A stretch of 64,000 nt of DNA, from NCBI GenBank assembly GCA_037043015.1, contig CM073329.1, forward strand, positions 14,772,648-14,836,647, read 5' to 3'. The notes below the pieces were generated by a model. That model saw nothing but the letters and a program-made list of their open reading frames with translations. It made no database searches and was not told where the DNA came from. The position numbers were made by a program, and so were the translations under genes. Of this stretch, positions 24,831-37,933 are shown piece after piece. Position 1 is the stretch's first letter. Every line of letters begins with the position of its first letter. This stretch comes from Bryum argenteum (taxonomy: Eukaryota; Streptophyta; Bryopsida; Bryales; Bryaceae).

Positions 24831-26152
24831 TTTGTTGGGTTATATTCTAAATCAACTAAATTCTATATAGTAAAAATCTTAGATTTGAAGACGGTAAGGA
24901 TTTATGACATGTTCTTTTGTGTTAGACTTTTGAAACATGCATGCCTGCTTTTCAAGTCAATAAGTATTTTTGATTCTTGATTTGGATTGATTCAGGTTCT
25001 TCAACTCAATTTCCATAATATCCATCTCAATTCCGATAAAATCCATTTGAGAGTACCTTTCAGATATTCTAAATGGAATGGCATAAAGTTTACATGAATA
25101 GTCCACAACAATCGGATCATAGTTTGGAGTTGTAACACTATTGGAATTGTTAAGTAGTCACACAAAATACATGAAATACACTAAAATATATGAATACTAC
25201 ACAACATATTTTGCTGTATTTTACTGACATGGATGTATATTTTGATATAGAATTTTAATAGAACTCTGATTTTGATGCATTCCTCATAATAAGGTGATTC
25301 TCGATTTCTCTTCCTACATTCAAAACTTCCAATATGACCTGTATAAGTTTGGAAGATTTTCATACACATTCAAGTAGGTTCATGCAAATCTTTCACCATT
25401 GCTTGTATATGAATCTTCTTTTTACATATAACATGACTATTGATTATTGACTATTGACTATCTGCAAAACTACTCATGTAATCAAATTCCGTAAGAAAGA
25501 AAAGAAATCATATAAGAATTTATTGATGGTCAAAAGTAAGAGCACCCTTAAAAATCAGAAGCTCTCACCTCCAATATTTGGCAACTTCAAACTTTATAAT
25601 ATTTTCCCTCGAGCGTTGGATGTTTGTGCAAATCTTCCCAACAACCAAAGCCTTGACTTAAGTTAAATTCTCAAAGGTTGGATGTTAAAAAGAAGTGTTC
25701 AATTTTATCAAAATGAGGTCAATGAAAAACATTGGGAGCAAGACATGACTCTCAACATTGAAGGGTTATAATTGTAGGCACCCATTTAACTACAAAATAG
25801 GAAAAGTATTTTACAAGGATACCTACAATTAGCGTGCGCACATGAGGCAAATGGAGAGCCGTATGAAGGCATATGTGTGCTTCCGACCTTCCGAGGTTTG
25901 TTTGAACGGAGGAAGATGGAGGAGTTCAACTTTCCCGTGCGAGAACCATCCGTTTATGGTATGTTTACCACTCCTTAACCCACACAACCAATCACATGCT
26001 AGACTGAACAAGGAAGAAAATACTCACACGCACATCCTACCCTTGCTTACTACCGTGCATCTGGTCGGTCTCTACAAGGCTTTCGCAGAAATGAGTGCAT
26101 CAGCCCAATGTGGGAAGAGAGAGTGAGCAGAGCTTCTGAGCAACCCCCTTAA
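24831..26152. other. Intergenic, no gene
   Basis: The stretch is AT-rich to about 25800, then more GC-rich. A possible degenerate TTAA-type right end (gaagggttat) lies near 25766, without a convincing partner. The frame at 25842-26126 has no recognised motif. Confidence 0.4.
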
Positions 26153-27298
26153 CCCTAGAATGTCGGAGCGTATCACCGTGGCTGGCGAGTGCGTTTGTAC
26201 GTATTACCGTGGGCATGCAGGAAATCGGAGAATTTGCATATTGAGAGTGGATCTTTTCAGTGAATTCGCGATGCAGGGGTAGTGAGAAGTGTTACCATTC
26301 TTTGGTGAGTGCCGAACTCATTGATGTAGAACAAAACGACGACGATTGTGTATGATCATGGCAATGTGTCACATTCTCAAAATACGGGCATCACCGGAAA
26401 AATTACATTCATGTATGGTGCGACATAGATCGGTCACCGTGTCCCGAATATCTTCAAGTCGAAAGTGTAAGTTCTAAGGGAAACAAAAGTTAAACTCGAT
26501 TTACACAAGCATTTTGGTCCGAGTGAGCTTGTAAATGCGGCATGTGAATACAAGTGGTACATAAAAAGTTGTGAAAGCGATCATAAAACACATATGTAAG
26601 TTTCGAGTTTCAAAGCATCTTCGTGCTATAATTGGAAGCTCTATCGAACAGAAACAAATCCACTCCCCGATCATGCACTCTCTCTTCCGCAGTGTAAGAA
26701 ATAAAATCGAAGGTGTGAAGACCGATTTTGCGGTTGTTGGGCTAAACGGATAGGAAATTTTCGGCAGAGTCAACAGACGCACCGCCCACGGGTTCATTGC
26801 TAAGATTGCCCGTGCCCACGAGGCCTTTTGACTTAGCCGGGTGCAATGTTCATCCGTCCATTTGGGAAGGCGCCATGTGGCTCGTGACTCCAATCCCATG
26901 ACGTTAGCTCAGAATCGCGATTCGACCCTCCCGCCCAACAAGAGAACTTTTTCTCTTGGTCCGTTTTACAAACCCCGAATGCTGACCATGCCCATTTCAA
27001 AAAATTCCAAACCTCGAACACTGACCATGTATGCCCATTCAAAATTTTCTATTGCGGGCCTCTTGGGATCTTAGACCACACATGCGGCATGATAGTCCAT
27101 TTATGAGGCATCATTTTTTATAAACCAACAAAATTGAGCCCCTTGGGAGGTAAACAACTTTCTTCTGCGCTCACTTACACTCGCTGCCGTGGGGAACTTC
27201 GGAAAATTATCTTTGGATGAAAAAACGACGCCAATCGTCCGCAATCACATGTCCGTTTCATTCATCGGACATAAAATGGTCGCTCCGACGTTCCAAGG
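26153..27298. mobile_element. piggyBac-type non-autonomous element (1146 bp)
   Basis: The left end ccctagaatgtcggagcg and the reverse-complemented right end ccttggaacgtcggagcg are flanked by TTAA on both sides (26149-26152 and 27299-27302). The last ~37 bp are nearly identical to those of the 738-bp element at 62184-62921, so both belong to one family. The interior encodes no recognisable transposase; its open frames lack the conserved aspartates in any recognisable context. Confidence 0.85.
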
Positions 27299-27302
27299 TT
27301 AA

Positions 27303-28892
27303 GAAGACAATCTACCAGCCCCTTTCACTTACCAGATGCTACCACATGCTCCCATGTGATTGCATGGTGGAGGCCTGCCATGCTCATCGAGCCAAGCAAA
27401 TTGCCCGCCCATATGCCTCATGTGCCCATGGTAAATGAATGTAGTCCATGCATATGCCTAGATTCATTGCTACACCCTCACTACCGATGACGGGAGGATA
27501 TCAACCATGAAATTCTCAAATGATTCAAGACAACACTGGTGCAAACAGTCTCTAGAACATGAACAAGATCCCGCACAGAATCCACTAAATGACCAAAAAG
27601 ACGGGTAAATGAATATACTAGCAAATGAAGAATCGCCACTCCGCCAACCAAACAGTAGCGAGGCAGCCAGTTGACCAACCAGCCGCACTCGGAGCTCGTG
27701 TGCTTGGACTCCGCTGTCGATGACTTATTGAAGAAGACAAAAAAGAGATCATCGGAGCTGCTATTGGAGCTCACTCGCTGGATATATTGCGAGCGACACT
27801 TGCTTTCGCACGGATGGCTCCCCTCCCACTCTCTGCCACTCCATCGCGGGTCCCACTCATGAGCAATGAATGAAATCCGGCTGTGTCTCCCGAACGAATC
27901 TCTGACAAACGTGGGAGTCTCCATCAAAAGTTGTAACTCTCCACTCTCGCTTCTTCAGTTGCTTGCTCCTCCTTCGGACCGTTTCCGTTGTGGGTTTCTC
28001 GAACGGAGAGGAATCTCTGAAAAACCAAAAGCAGCTGGTGGGTTTTCAATTTTACTCGCCATTTTCAGGGTTTTTTTACCGCGTTGTATGAATGTGTGTT
28101 TCTTGCGCACCTCGTTTGAGCGATGGGTATGTATGTTTCCTTGCGGACCTCGTTTGAGCGATGGGTGCTCGCATTTTTGTTAGGTCACACGTTTATTTGA
28201 CTCTGATGATTCCGGGAAGATGATGTTTCAATTTTGTGTGAGAAATGTTCTGGGTGTTGTAAGGATCTTTGAGAGGGTTGAAGCGATCGTGCATTGGCGT
28301 TGCCTTTTTCCATTAGGAAGCGAGACTAGATAATTGAGTTCCGATTACAACGACCGACATTTGTCAGCTGTTTCACTGCATTTTACGATGATTCCTATGC
28401 TCTTGATCCGTCACTTGTAGGTTCTGATGTTCATGCCTTGATCACATTTTGATGCTCGCTTTATGGTTGCGAATGACCAATTTTATTACTGAAGTTCGTG
28501 AGGTTGTGGAAGAGTGTTGAAGTGATCGGGCGTTGGGTTGCTTTCCATCAGGAAGTGGAAGTGGTTTTTGCTTAGATTATCCAGCTTAGCATGTTACAAT
28601 GATTTCTCTGCTCTCAATCCTTCACTTGTAGTTGTTTTTGTTTCTAGTGAGAATTCTATCAAACATTCTTGTAATCAGATAATTGTCGAAATTTTCAAAA
28701 GTGGGATGCTGATGGCAATATCTTTTGTTTTGCAGGTATATATTGGCGCATTGGATCTTGTTTTTGAAGCAGAGAGGCTTCATTGATTTCAAGGCCGCTG
28801 CAGTTTAATGGAAGCTTCATGGGGTGAGCTTCGGTGGTGATCCTACACTGAGGAAGAAAGTAGTTGAATCTACTTCTGTATCATTATTCGCA
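27303..28892 (+). promoter_or_regulatory. Upstream and 5' UTR region of the CDP-DAG synthase gene
   Basis: No separate gene is recognised. An acceptor-like ttgttttgcag ends at 28735, so a 5'-UTR intron probably precedes the coding exon. Two short upstream ATG frames (at 28809 and 28819, the latter only two codons) lie within 85 nt of the proposed start and could damp translation if transcribed. Confidence 0.4.
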
Positions 28893-31379
28893 ATGTATAG
28901 TGCCACGGGCGCAGCATGCTCGTTAAGGCACAACAACTTCTCATCTTGCTCATCTCGACAGTCATTACCACGAATTCCCGGTCTGTACCCTAATTTCTTG
29001 CGAACCCAAGCTCAAGAAAGCTCTACAAAGCAGAAAGTCCGACTGACCAGTTTGCTGAGAGCCTCTAGGACTCCTCTATCCCTCCCCTCGTTAGTGCCGT
29101 CACATAGAAGGATTGCTCACAAACTCAGGTCAGTGAATGAGCCTTATGTCACGCAATCCACGAACGATGAACCCGAAGTGTCCTTCAAAGGCTCCACTGC
29201 TGCTCACTTCCACGAAGATGGCTCACATCCTGAGGTCGAGCACGCGAGCATTCTCTTCAAATTTGAAATTTTCTTGTTTTTGCCTCTAGTTTACTTCAGA
29301 TTTGTCACCAGGGTTTTGCTTTGATTCAAACTTAGGGTGGTATAGTAACATCTGATGGAGTCTGCTGGTGCAGTTGCAAGCAGCAGTGGCAAGGGAGGAG
29401 ATCGAATCACCACCATCGCCACCGACACAAAAGGGGCAATTGAAGAACAGGGTAGTGTTCGGACTGCTGATAGGCTTCGGTTGTCTGGGCATCGTGTTGG
29501 CGGGTGGCTGGGTGTTCACCATCGCCATGGCTGCTGTCGTTTGGTTAGGCACAAATGAGTACTTCAATCTCGTGCAAAGCAAGGGTATGACGCAAGGAAT
29601 GGCGGCCCCGCCGCCTGTCGCCACTCAAATCTGCTCTGCTATCTGTGCCGCCATGCCTTTGATGACAATGCAAGTCCCCATCCAATGCCTCCCTCCAATG
29701 TCCACTATGAATCTATGTCAATAGAAGTTCCCAGGTTTGAGTCAAATGTTTGTCCCAGGTAAGCAATGTGATCTAAAAACTAAACCTCAATTTCGGCAAA
29801 AATGGCACTTTTTAGGGAGGTCAGAACTCATAAGAAAGAGAGGTTAACGTTTCGGGATAGTAATATTGCAGAGAATGAATGGGTGCTCTTGGAAGTGCCA
29901 TTTGAAAGGATAACCAACTATGCACCTTGTGACAAAATGACACTAGGAATATTGTTATTTTAACGGATCTGACTGTACTACGGCTTTCATTTCAGTGTAA
30001 GTTTCGGTTTGGAGTTGATTGTGAGCCTTCGATGAGTCCCCAACCGGCCTGATGTGAATCGAATGGCTTCGATGTTAATGCAAGTTTCGGGGTTGAAAAT
30101 GAATGTAAGCTTTTGGTCGTGCTCCAGGTACTTCGGAGGACGAGTAGGGATGGCGTTAACAACGGCGGCGTTTCTGTTGGCCACCGTGTTATTGCTGCAG
30201 CGAGGCCCACGATTCTCACAACTTTCCAGTGCCATCTTCGGATTGTTCTACTGTGGTTATCTTCCTTGTTTCTGGATCAAGCTTCGTTGTGGCCTTGCAG
30301 TGCCCGCTATCCACACTAGTAAGCTACTCCTCTGCATCGACTATTTTGCATTTCTATATCCAGCTATGTGGATTGTATACCCCTCCTATGCTTCAAAACA
30401 TTCAAACGTATGAAGAGAACATGTTCGACAATGGGCTACTACACGTGTGGTATACTGAAGCCACATTCTTTGTGTCGGTTTCTTCGTTTCTATCATTGAT
30501 TTGTGGATGGTGATTTCGTGAGAAGGAATAGGTGGAGTGTGGCCGGTGCTTCTAGGCGGGCGAGCGTGCTGGACAGTAGGTTTGGTGGTGACAATCATCA
30601 CCGCGTGCACCATCGTTGCTGCAGACACAGGGGCGTTCATAGGTGGCAGGGTAAACCACCTTCCTGTCTTCATAGAACGGTATCGAATTGCAGGGAAAGA
30701 AATTGCCTGATGTGATACTTGTTGTCGTGCCAGGCATTTGGTAAAACACCTCTCAATGAAGTGAGTCCGAAGAAGACGATAGAAGGTGCCGCCGTTGGCT
30801 TGAGTTCGTCTATTGTTGTCGCTGTCACGCTTGCTCATCTCCTTCAATGGCCGACGTCGCTCTACAGGTATTGATGCTGCCATTGTTCATGTTTTTGATC
30901 CAACTTTAATCGAGGTTATAAAACCTCAAATAATCTTCTCTTCATATTGAATGTGTAAATATGTTTCGTTCATTGAGTATAATATGGAATGTGCTCGAGG
31001 CTGCTTGCTCTAGTATGATCATCTCTTTGGATGGGGTTGTTGTTGCAGTGCAGCAGCCATGGCAGTACTTGTATTCATGGGATCCTTGTTTGGTGACTTG
31101 ACCGAGTCCATGATCAAGCGAGATGCCGGTGTAAAAGACTCCGGGAAGCTGATTCCTGGTCATGGTATGTTCGTCATCCAAAACCGACACATGAAGATTA
31201 GACTTCTGTAACATAACCAATTCGATTGACAAAAGTACCTCTTGCGTTTACGGTTTAGCGTGGCTAATACATATGTGGCTATTTCAGGAGGCATATTGGA
31301 CCGAACGGACAGCTACATCTTCACGGGCGCATTAGTGCATTCATTTGTAAAGATTGGGTTTCCATTATTTGGAGTGTAA
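28893..31379 (+). CDS. CDS4/5-like: CDP-diacylglycerol synthase (phosphatidate cytidylyltransferase), plastid type
   Basis: Exons are 28893-29234, 29374-29669, 30128-30318, 30523-30650, 30734-30867, 31049-31164 and 31288-31379 (1299 nt, 432 residues), a length typical for Arabidopsis CDS4/CDS5. The enzyme makes CDP-diacylglycerol from phosphatidate and CTP for phosphatidylglycerol synthesis. The N-terminus is Ser/Arg-rich, consistent with a transit peptide. The body is multi-spanning ([67 protein letters not shown]). The family signature is complete at residues 384-410: [13 protein letters not shown], then [13 protein letters not shown]. Intron 2 (29670-30127) appears to start with GC, because only that junction restores T-M-Y-F-G as in relatives; it also contains a MITE. 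The start is the first in-frame ATG. Confidence 0.94.
29788..29972. mobile_element. MITE with CAATTNCGNNAAAATGGCAC-type ends (copy 2)
   Basis: The left end caatttcggcaaaaatggca and the right-end block (gtgacaaaatg ... ttttaacgga) match the MITE at 993-1242. It lies in intron 2 of the CDP-DAG synthase gene. It is more diverged than copy 1 and no target duplication is clear. Confidence 0.5.
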
Positions 31380-31785
31380 CAGTAGGAGAGAAGACTGTCT
31401 TTTCCCTCTGGGTTGTACTCTGCCTATTTCATATTGAAATCGTGGAAAAAGGAAACATGTCAAGTCTATCTTATTCAGAGGTAAAGGCTACTCGTAAGTA
31501 TCAATGATCTGCATCCTGGGTGTATCCGCTGAGACTAATGGTGGAAGTTTTGAGAATGGCGTTGAGTTGGTGATAGTGCTCGTAAGGCCTGAGCTATGGA
31601 CCTGTTGCCAGCATATTCAAAATTTATGTGTGTTAATGGGCTTTTTGGTGTCAGTGAATGTGGCTGAGTACTGCAGAGTGGTGGTTTTGTAAAATCCTTG
31701 CACTATTTCAGAGCTCTGGAAGCTGAATCTATGGTTGCAACTAGCAACTATACTTGCAGATGTGACCGACTTCGGTGCGCCGTGC
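31380..31785. other. 3' flank of CDP-DAG synthase
   Basis: This is presumed 3' UTR and spacer up to the palindrome. No gene or repeat is recognised. Confidence 0.4.
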
Positions 31786-31808
31786 CATGTCGTCGTCGTC
31801 CTGTGGGC

Positions 31809-31874
31809 GTTGAGCACAGAATCGCAAAGCGTTGAGCACAGAATCGCAAAGCGTTGAGCACAGAATCGCAAAGC
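31809..31874. repeat. 22-bp tandem repeat, three copies, at the outer end of the left arm
   Basis: The unit gttgagcacagaatcgcaaa(gc) occurs three times in a row. The right arm has only about two copies (near 39194-39238), so copy number has changed since the arms were made. Confidence 0.9.
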
Positions 31875-32593
31875 GTTGAGCTCCTTCAGGGGTGGCAGCC
31901 ATGGGGAAAATTTACTATGTAGCACTAAAGAGGCCCATTCATTCCACGAGGCTCCGGCGATTACTTGCCTGACGTGGACGGCAGTCCAGTGCAGCCGGAT
32001 CGACGGCGCCGCCGGAATGGAGTCTAGCGGGATCGTTGATCGCAGCCGCGCGACCGAGGACGAGTATGATGTGCACGCCTGGGGGTGAGTGAGTAAGCAT
32101 CCATCGCGTGAAGTCGTGAACATTTATACATAGCAGGAAGACTGAAAGGCGGAACGAGATGGACTACAGTAGCCAGTGCGATGATCGATGACAGTGAGGA
32201 GGTAGCTAGAACGGCTAGCTAGTAGGAGATGATCGGTCGACTCAGGGTTAGCTAGAAAGGGGGGATGCATTAGTCTTCAGTATCGAAGCTATGATAGATG
32301 GGCTGGGGAGGCCCCCCCCGGGCGAGCGAAATTCAGAAACCTTCCCGCGCCCATACATACAGTACCACCACCGTTGGACCGACCCGCCTGGAGGTGCACC
32401 AGCAGCTGCTGCATTGCACAAGGAGAAGCACACATGCGAGCAAGTTACGAGATGTTCTCCGAGCGAGCAGGCGAGAATGATACTAAAGAAAAACCATGTA
32501 AAGAAAAAAATGCTACGCCCAAGTGTTAAAATACAAAACGTTGCTCCAGGTGGGTGGATGAAATGGAACCGCACCACTTTCCAAAAACTGAAA

Positions 32594-32665
32594 AGGTCCC
32601 GGCGAGATTTGAACTCGCGTTACTGGATTCAGAGTCCAATGTCCTGACCGCTAGACTACGGGACC
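32594..32665 (-). tRNA. tRNA-Gln (anticodon CUG), left arm
   Basis: Read on the minus strand it starts ggtcccgtagtctagcgg and ends cgggacct. The 7-bp acceptor stem (ggtcccg/cgggacc), the T stem-loop gcgag-ttcaaat-ctcgc and the anticodon loop ct-CTG-aa within ttgga/tccag all pair. It reads CAG codons. A T4 stretch follows directly (aaaa at 32591-32594 on the plus strand), a Pol III terminator. It is identical to the copy at 38406. Confidence 0.96.
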
Positions 32666-33135
32666 ACTGAAGCGAATGTTGACTGCCCCTCGCCATGTCA
32701 CTCACCGGCTCGGAAAGATCCTTTAGCGCGCAGCATTTCCGCCTGACAGCCCCACCTCCTGCCATTAGTACCACTTCCCGGGGCTTATCCAACCGGCAGC
32801 TAGAGCGGCGCAGCTAGGGGTGAGCTAGCATTCCATTGATGCCCGCAAGCAGGGCGGTATACCGCCGGCATGCGTTAGGGTGGGCACAGTATGTATATGT
32901 TGCGAAGCAGGAGATGAAGCGGGATGTGGGCTGATTCGTTGACTGTGCACGAGTGCGAGATGAATAATGTGGCCCCCACCATGGATAACTGCGTCCGGCA
33001 ACGTGATCATGATGGAATGCGCTGCTTCGCCATTGCCAGGCTCACGAAGTGACTGCGGCCATTTTGCAGTCGAAGTCTGATGTCTGCAGACAAATAGTTC
33101 TCGAGCGCCCCTCCCATCACCGACAACTGCCAGTA

Positions 33136-33207
33136 GCGTTTGTAGTCCAACGGTTAGGATAATTGCCTTCCAAGCAATGGACCCGGGTTCGACTCCCGGC
33201 AAACGCA
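33136..33207 (+). tRNA. tRNA-Gly (anticodon UCC), left arm
   Basis: The acceptor stem gcgtttg/caaacgc, the T arm ccggg-ttcgact-cccgg and the anticodon stem attgc/gcaat with loop c-t-TCC-a-a all pair. It reads GGA codons. It starts 470 bp from the tRNA-Gln start, transcribed away from it. A T4 at 33220-33223 can terminate Pol III. Confidence 0.96.
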
Positions 33208-33479
33208 CTGCATCTCTTCTTTTGGAATCTTAGACTACGCGGTACTCGATGATTGAACCTGGGGCGAAAGCACGTCTGTTTACCAAACGCCAGCACACAA
33301 ACAAATTTTTGTATAAACACTTGAATCTCTCTCTTTGTCCTTAGCGATCCATACATTCATGGTCATAGCCATGGTCAAAATCATTTGGTCATGTATACAC
33401 AGCATGAAGAGTTCTAAAGATTTTGAAGCGTTTCCGTAAGTGGAATTTGATTGTTAATAAAAGTTTATTAGATCCCATT

Positions 33480-33870
33480 AATATATCAAGGAGTCAAAGG
33501 AGTCAAAAGTACAAGGAATATGGAACATGAAAACGGGAGATCAAGTGAACATCAGAGGGGAGCTAGGATCCGGAAACAGGATAGGAATCGAAAACGGAGG
33601 ATGGAAACATGGAACAAATAATGAGAACCAAGAGCGATTGATGGTAACTTGGAACAAATGATGGAAACCAAGATGGGGAGTTGGCGGACGAGGAATCGGG
33701 AACAGCGGTTTGGAGATAGGAAACCATTAACAAGGAAATGGAGAATGGATAACTAAAATAAAGGAGGGGGATCTGGAAACAAGGAATCGGAGGACATGCT
33801 ATAAATCTTAAAAAGCAATGGACCATCAACAAGGGAACCGGGGATAAGACGTAGTTTTTGAAGAGCACCA
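33480..33870. repeat. Purine-rich degenerate repeat tract (left arm)
   Basis: The plus strand is strongly purine-biased and built of loosely repeated short units around ggaaac, ggaatcgg and atggaaac. The mirrored pyrimidine-rich version is at about 37200-37590. The open frames seen there reflect the low complexity. Confidence 0.6.
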
Positions 33871-34403
33871 AATAAAGAGCTCATCCATCGGGACGAGGAG
33901 AACCTTGCTCACAATCTAATCAAATACTCTCTTTTTTTGCATGTCCGGAGAACATGGTATTAATATACTAGTAGAACATAATATAATTAGAGAATTAGAA
34001 TATGGATTTCGTTCTCCAAATTGGATGTGAGTAAACGAGACTTGATCCAATATTATGATTTGTCTTGTTGGATAATAATTTGTTTTGGTTTCAAAGGAAC
34101 TAGACCTACACACTTAGCAAGTTTCTTATAGATGCTATTCAAATGTTTTCAGCCCATCGGGTATGAGTAAACCAAACTTGATTATTGTATTTAACCTTGC
34201 TTTTGGCTACTTAAAAAACTAAAATCTAACCTACTCATTGGTAGAAATAGTATTCTAAGATATGTCTCGAACAACTTACATGGAATCATGGAAGAATGCT
34301 TGGTTGAATTTCATCTCTAATGACATTGAAAGGAGTGGATCGATCATCACTTTTCCCCAAATTTCTACTAGTGTAGTAGGCTATAGTATTCATCCTGAAG
34401 TCC

Positions 34404-36667
34404 TTACTTTTTTATTTAGAATAGAGGGTTGCAAATAGAGATTGAAGTTATGCATGTGTAGTGTGAGGTATGCATCCATGGTCATCTCTTTCAAACAAGC
34501 CGAATATTAGTGTACTGGTTTTAGGATGTTGTTGGAACTTTATTGCAAAGATCTGTAAGTCATAGAGGCACCTCTAGAGACAAGAAAGCACTAGGAGCAC
34601 GCAAACATGTAATAGTTTTTCTGTTCGAGGTACTAATTAACATGACATGCACTTATAGTAAAATGTGAATGGGTATATAATGTCAGAGGTACATCTGACC
34701 TCGATGCTAGCATTAGGAAGCATCACTACTAAAGCTTTAGATGAAGAAATATACCAAGAATTCTTCCCAAGCATTAGTCTTAGATAATTCAATATTTAAG
34801 ACATATGGAGCCAAACATGAGAATGAAAATGTATGATTACAAAGATGTCCAAAAATAAGTCTACGTCACAAATTTCCAAATACAAGAGGTATGCCTTTTA
34901 AATTGCATTATTACTTGGCATTTTTGAACTTTTATTGACATCAAAATCAACTTGGGCTATACATACTTTACATATACGATCTCCACCATGTTTTATAGAC
35001 ATGTCATAAAGGGAATCTAGAGCTGGAAGTCCGAGTTGGCTTTCATTATAGCATCGCTACAAAATTCCTTCCACCCAAATCCAATAAACAAAATGCCATG
35101 TTGCACAATGAAGCTCTCCAAGTGCTTTGGCCCACTTCTCAGGATCCACATGTAGATCCGCCGCAACAACCTTTATTCATTTGGGCATACATTTATTTTT
35201 GATTGACATATCGTCAATGTTAGCAGCAAAGGTTTGTAGAAAAGAGCAAGTATGTTCAAATTCTTGATTGTAGATTTTCCCCCACAAAAAATTTTAGTCA
35301 CTTTAACCGTAAACTACTTGGAACTAGAATAATCCTCAGACAAAATAACCAAAGCTACTTATTAAGTTTTAGTAGCCACAATGTTGAAACTATTAAACTC
35401 CTTCTCTTTTGGGTAGCTATTGAGTCTCTTATAAAAAAATTGGAAGTGGTTATGTTCTTTCAAGAGCTTGCTCACCTTTCCAACAAAAGTCTTCTCAACC
35501 CGCTATGACTCAAGAATACTTTGTGCTTTGGATGTGGATTTGGACACTCCTGAACCAGGCCTCGGAAGGTAAGAGTAGTAAAGCAAAGAATCTCTTACAC
35601 AAGTAAAATATACCACTAAAAGAAAGAAGAAAGGAGTCCGGCAGGGCGGGGTTGCAGCGAGGCTAGTGGGCCTTAGTAGCCTGTGCCCTTGTTTTGGAGC
35701 TCACTGTTTAGAGTGTCCCATCAATTTGGCCTAAAGTAGACGGAGTTTAAAACTCAATAACTCCAACTTTGCAAAGTTTTGTGCTAGTACATATAGAATA
35801 GAACGTTAAGAATATTACCATGATATACTTGATTTTATGTTATTCTTATTTGAAGAGTGTATTCTAATGTATATTAATTACATTATTCCAAGTAGACTTC
35901 AATTTTTTCTTTCTTGTAGTTCTGATTCTTGAGAAAAATATCAAAATTATATTGTGAATTTCAAGAGTGCTGGAAAGGAATGATTCAAGTACAAGCTTGC
36001 TGATGGATTGGTAACCTTTCATATACATAAGCCATAACAAGCATTGACTACAATTGATTACCATCATGGCTAATAGATATTAATTTTATATTTATATGCA
36101 ACTTGAAGTACATTATAGAGCATTTAATGAAGTTAGTATGGCTACGAATTAAGATGATTCAATCATGTTGATTGAATCTCATCACATGACATCTTCTTAT
36201 GTACTCCTCCACATCGTCTGATTTGTAAGAATGATACGTATTGAAATCAATTAATTTTTTTGTATAATCATACATGGAACTAATATATTATTCTTCCAAA
36301 TCATAAAGATTTTGTGATATCCAAGAAGTAGCAAGAGAAGAAGTTTGAATTAGAGGTTTACAAAAAGTCCTCTTCACAAGTTAACGCAAGTTGTTTATCA
36401 TACAATCCTCCTTTCTACAAATCATCTTAATCGATGTTTAGAGTAATGCATACCTAAATTAATTTTGGTTCAAAATATTGAGAGAAGCAATGTTTGTCAA
36501 TAGTCAAACATATAGCAAACAAAGGAAGTGTCTCCTTGTTTTTAGTTGAGAGAAACTTTCTTGATCAATACAATTTAATACTTAGACTATTCTATACTAT
36601 GTAATCACAATATAACTCTCTAAATTTGATCTAATTACTTCAATGTATTAAACATTTGATTCTACAG
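34404..36667. other. Loop (spacer) of the palindrome
   Basis: This 2.26-kb AT-rich stretch is not repeated in the arms. A coding-like trace on the minus strand near 35000-35200 reads DPEKWAKALGELHCATWHFV, which I do not recognise, and no long frame surrounds it. No tRNA or transposon end is seen. Confidence 0.6.
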
Positions 36668-37861
36668 GGACTTCAGGATGAATACTATAGCCTACTACAC
36701 TAGTAGAAATTTGGGGAAAAGTGATGATCGATCCACTCCTTTCAATGTCATTAGAGATGAAATTCAACCAAGCATTCTTCCATGATTCCATGTAAGTTGT
36801 TCGAGACATATCTTAGAATACTATTTCTACCAATGAGTAGGTTAGATTTTAGTTTTTTAAGTAGCCAAAAGCAAGGTTAAATACAATAATCAAGTTTGGT
36901 TTACTCATACCCGATGGGCTGAAAACATTTGAATAGCATCTATAAGAAACTTGCTAAGTGTGTAGGTCTAGTTCCTTTGAAACCAAAACAAATTATTATC
37001 CAACAAGACAAATCATAATATTGGATCAAGTCTCGTTTACTCACATCCAATTTGGAGAACGAAATCCATATTCTAATTCTCTAATTATATTATGTTCTAC
37101 TAGTATATTAATACCATGTTCTCCGGACATGCAAAAAAAGAGAGTATTTGATTAGATTGTGAGCAAGGTTCTCCTCGTCCCGATGGATGAGCTCTTTATT
37201 TGGTGCTCTTCAAAAACTACGTCTTATCCCCGGTTCCCTTGTTGATGGTCCATTGCTTTTTAAGATTTATAGCATGTCCTCCGATTCCTTGTTTCCAGAT
37301 CCCCCTCCTTTATTTTAGTTATCCATTCTCCATTTCCTTGTTAATGGTTTCCTATCTCCAAAACCATTTCCCGATTCCTCGTCCGCCAACTCCCCATCTT
37401 GGTTTCCATCATTTGTTCCAAGTTACCATCAATCGCTCTTGGTTCTCATTATTTGTTCCATGTTTCCATCCTCCGTTTTCGATTCCTATATCTGTTTCGG
37501 ATCCTAGCTCCCCTCGATGTTCACTTGATCTCCCGTTTTCATGTTCCATATTCCTTGTACTTTTGACTCCTTTGACTCCTTGATATATTAATGGGATCTA
37601 ATAAACTTTTATTAACAATCAAATTCCACTTACGGAAACGCTTCAAAATCTTTAGAACTCTTCATGCTGTGTATACATGACCAAATGATTTTGACCATGG
37701 CTATGACCATGAATGTATGGATCGCTAAGGACAAAGAGAGAGATTCAAGTGTTTATACAAAAATTTGTTTGTGTGCTGGCGTTTGGTAAACAGACGTGCT
37801 TTCGCCCCAGGTTCAATCATCGAGTACCGCGTAGTCTAAGATTCCAAAAGAAGAGATGCAG

Positions 37862-37933
37862 TGCGTTTGCCGGGAGTCGAACCCGGGTCCATTGCTTGGA
37901 AGGCAATTATCCTAACCGTTGGACTACAAACGC
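37862..37933 (-). tRNA. tRNA-Gly (anticodon UCC), right arm
   Basis: This is the mirror copy of the gene at 33136 with the same cloverleaf and anticodon. Its T4 terminator corresponds to aaaa at 37846-37849 on the plus strand. Confidence 0.96.

Larger units (their letters stand above)
31786..34403. repeat. Left arm of a large palindrome (about 2.6 kb)
   Basis: This segment is present in reverse complement at 36668-39261. The two arms are nearly identical by eye, with a few substitutions and small indels. Paired positions sum to about 71070 over almost the whole length (tRNA ends give 71071 and 71069). The outer end is gtcgtcgtcctgtg and the inner end is ttcatcctgaagtcc. Contents from outside in: 22-bp tandem repeats, a GC-rich segment, tRNA-Gln on the minus strand, tRNA-Gly on the plus strand, a purine-rich tract, and an AT-rich inner part. 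The open frames here are mirrored in the other arm and match no protein family. Confidence 0.95.

Noticed and set aside
32291-32647. 118-codon plus-strand frame over the tRNA-Gln gene
   Set aside because: It runs antisense through the tRNA and has no protein similarity that I recognise.
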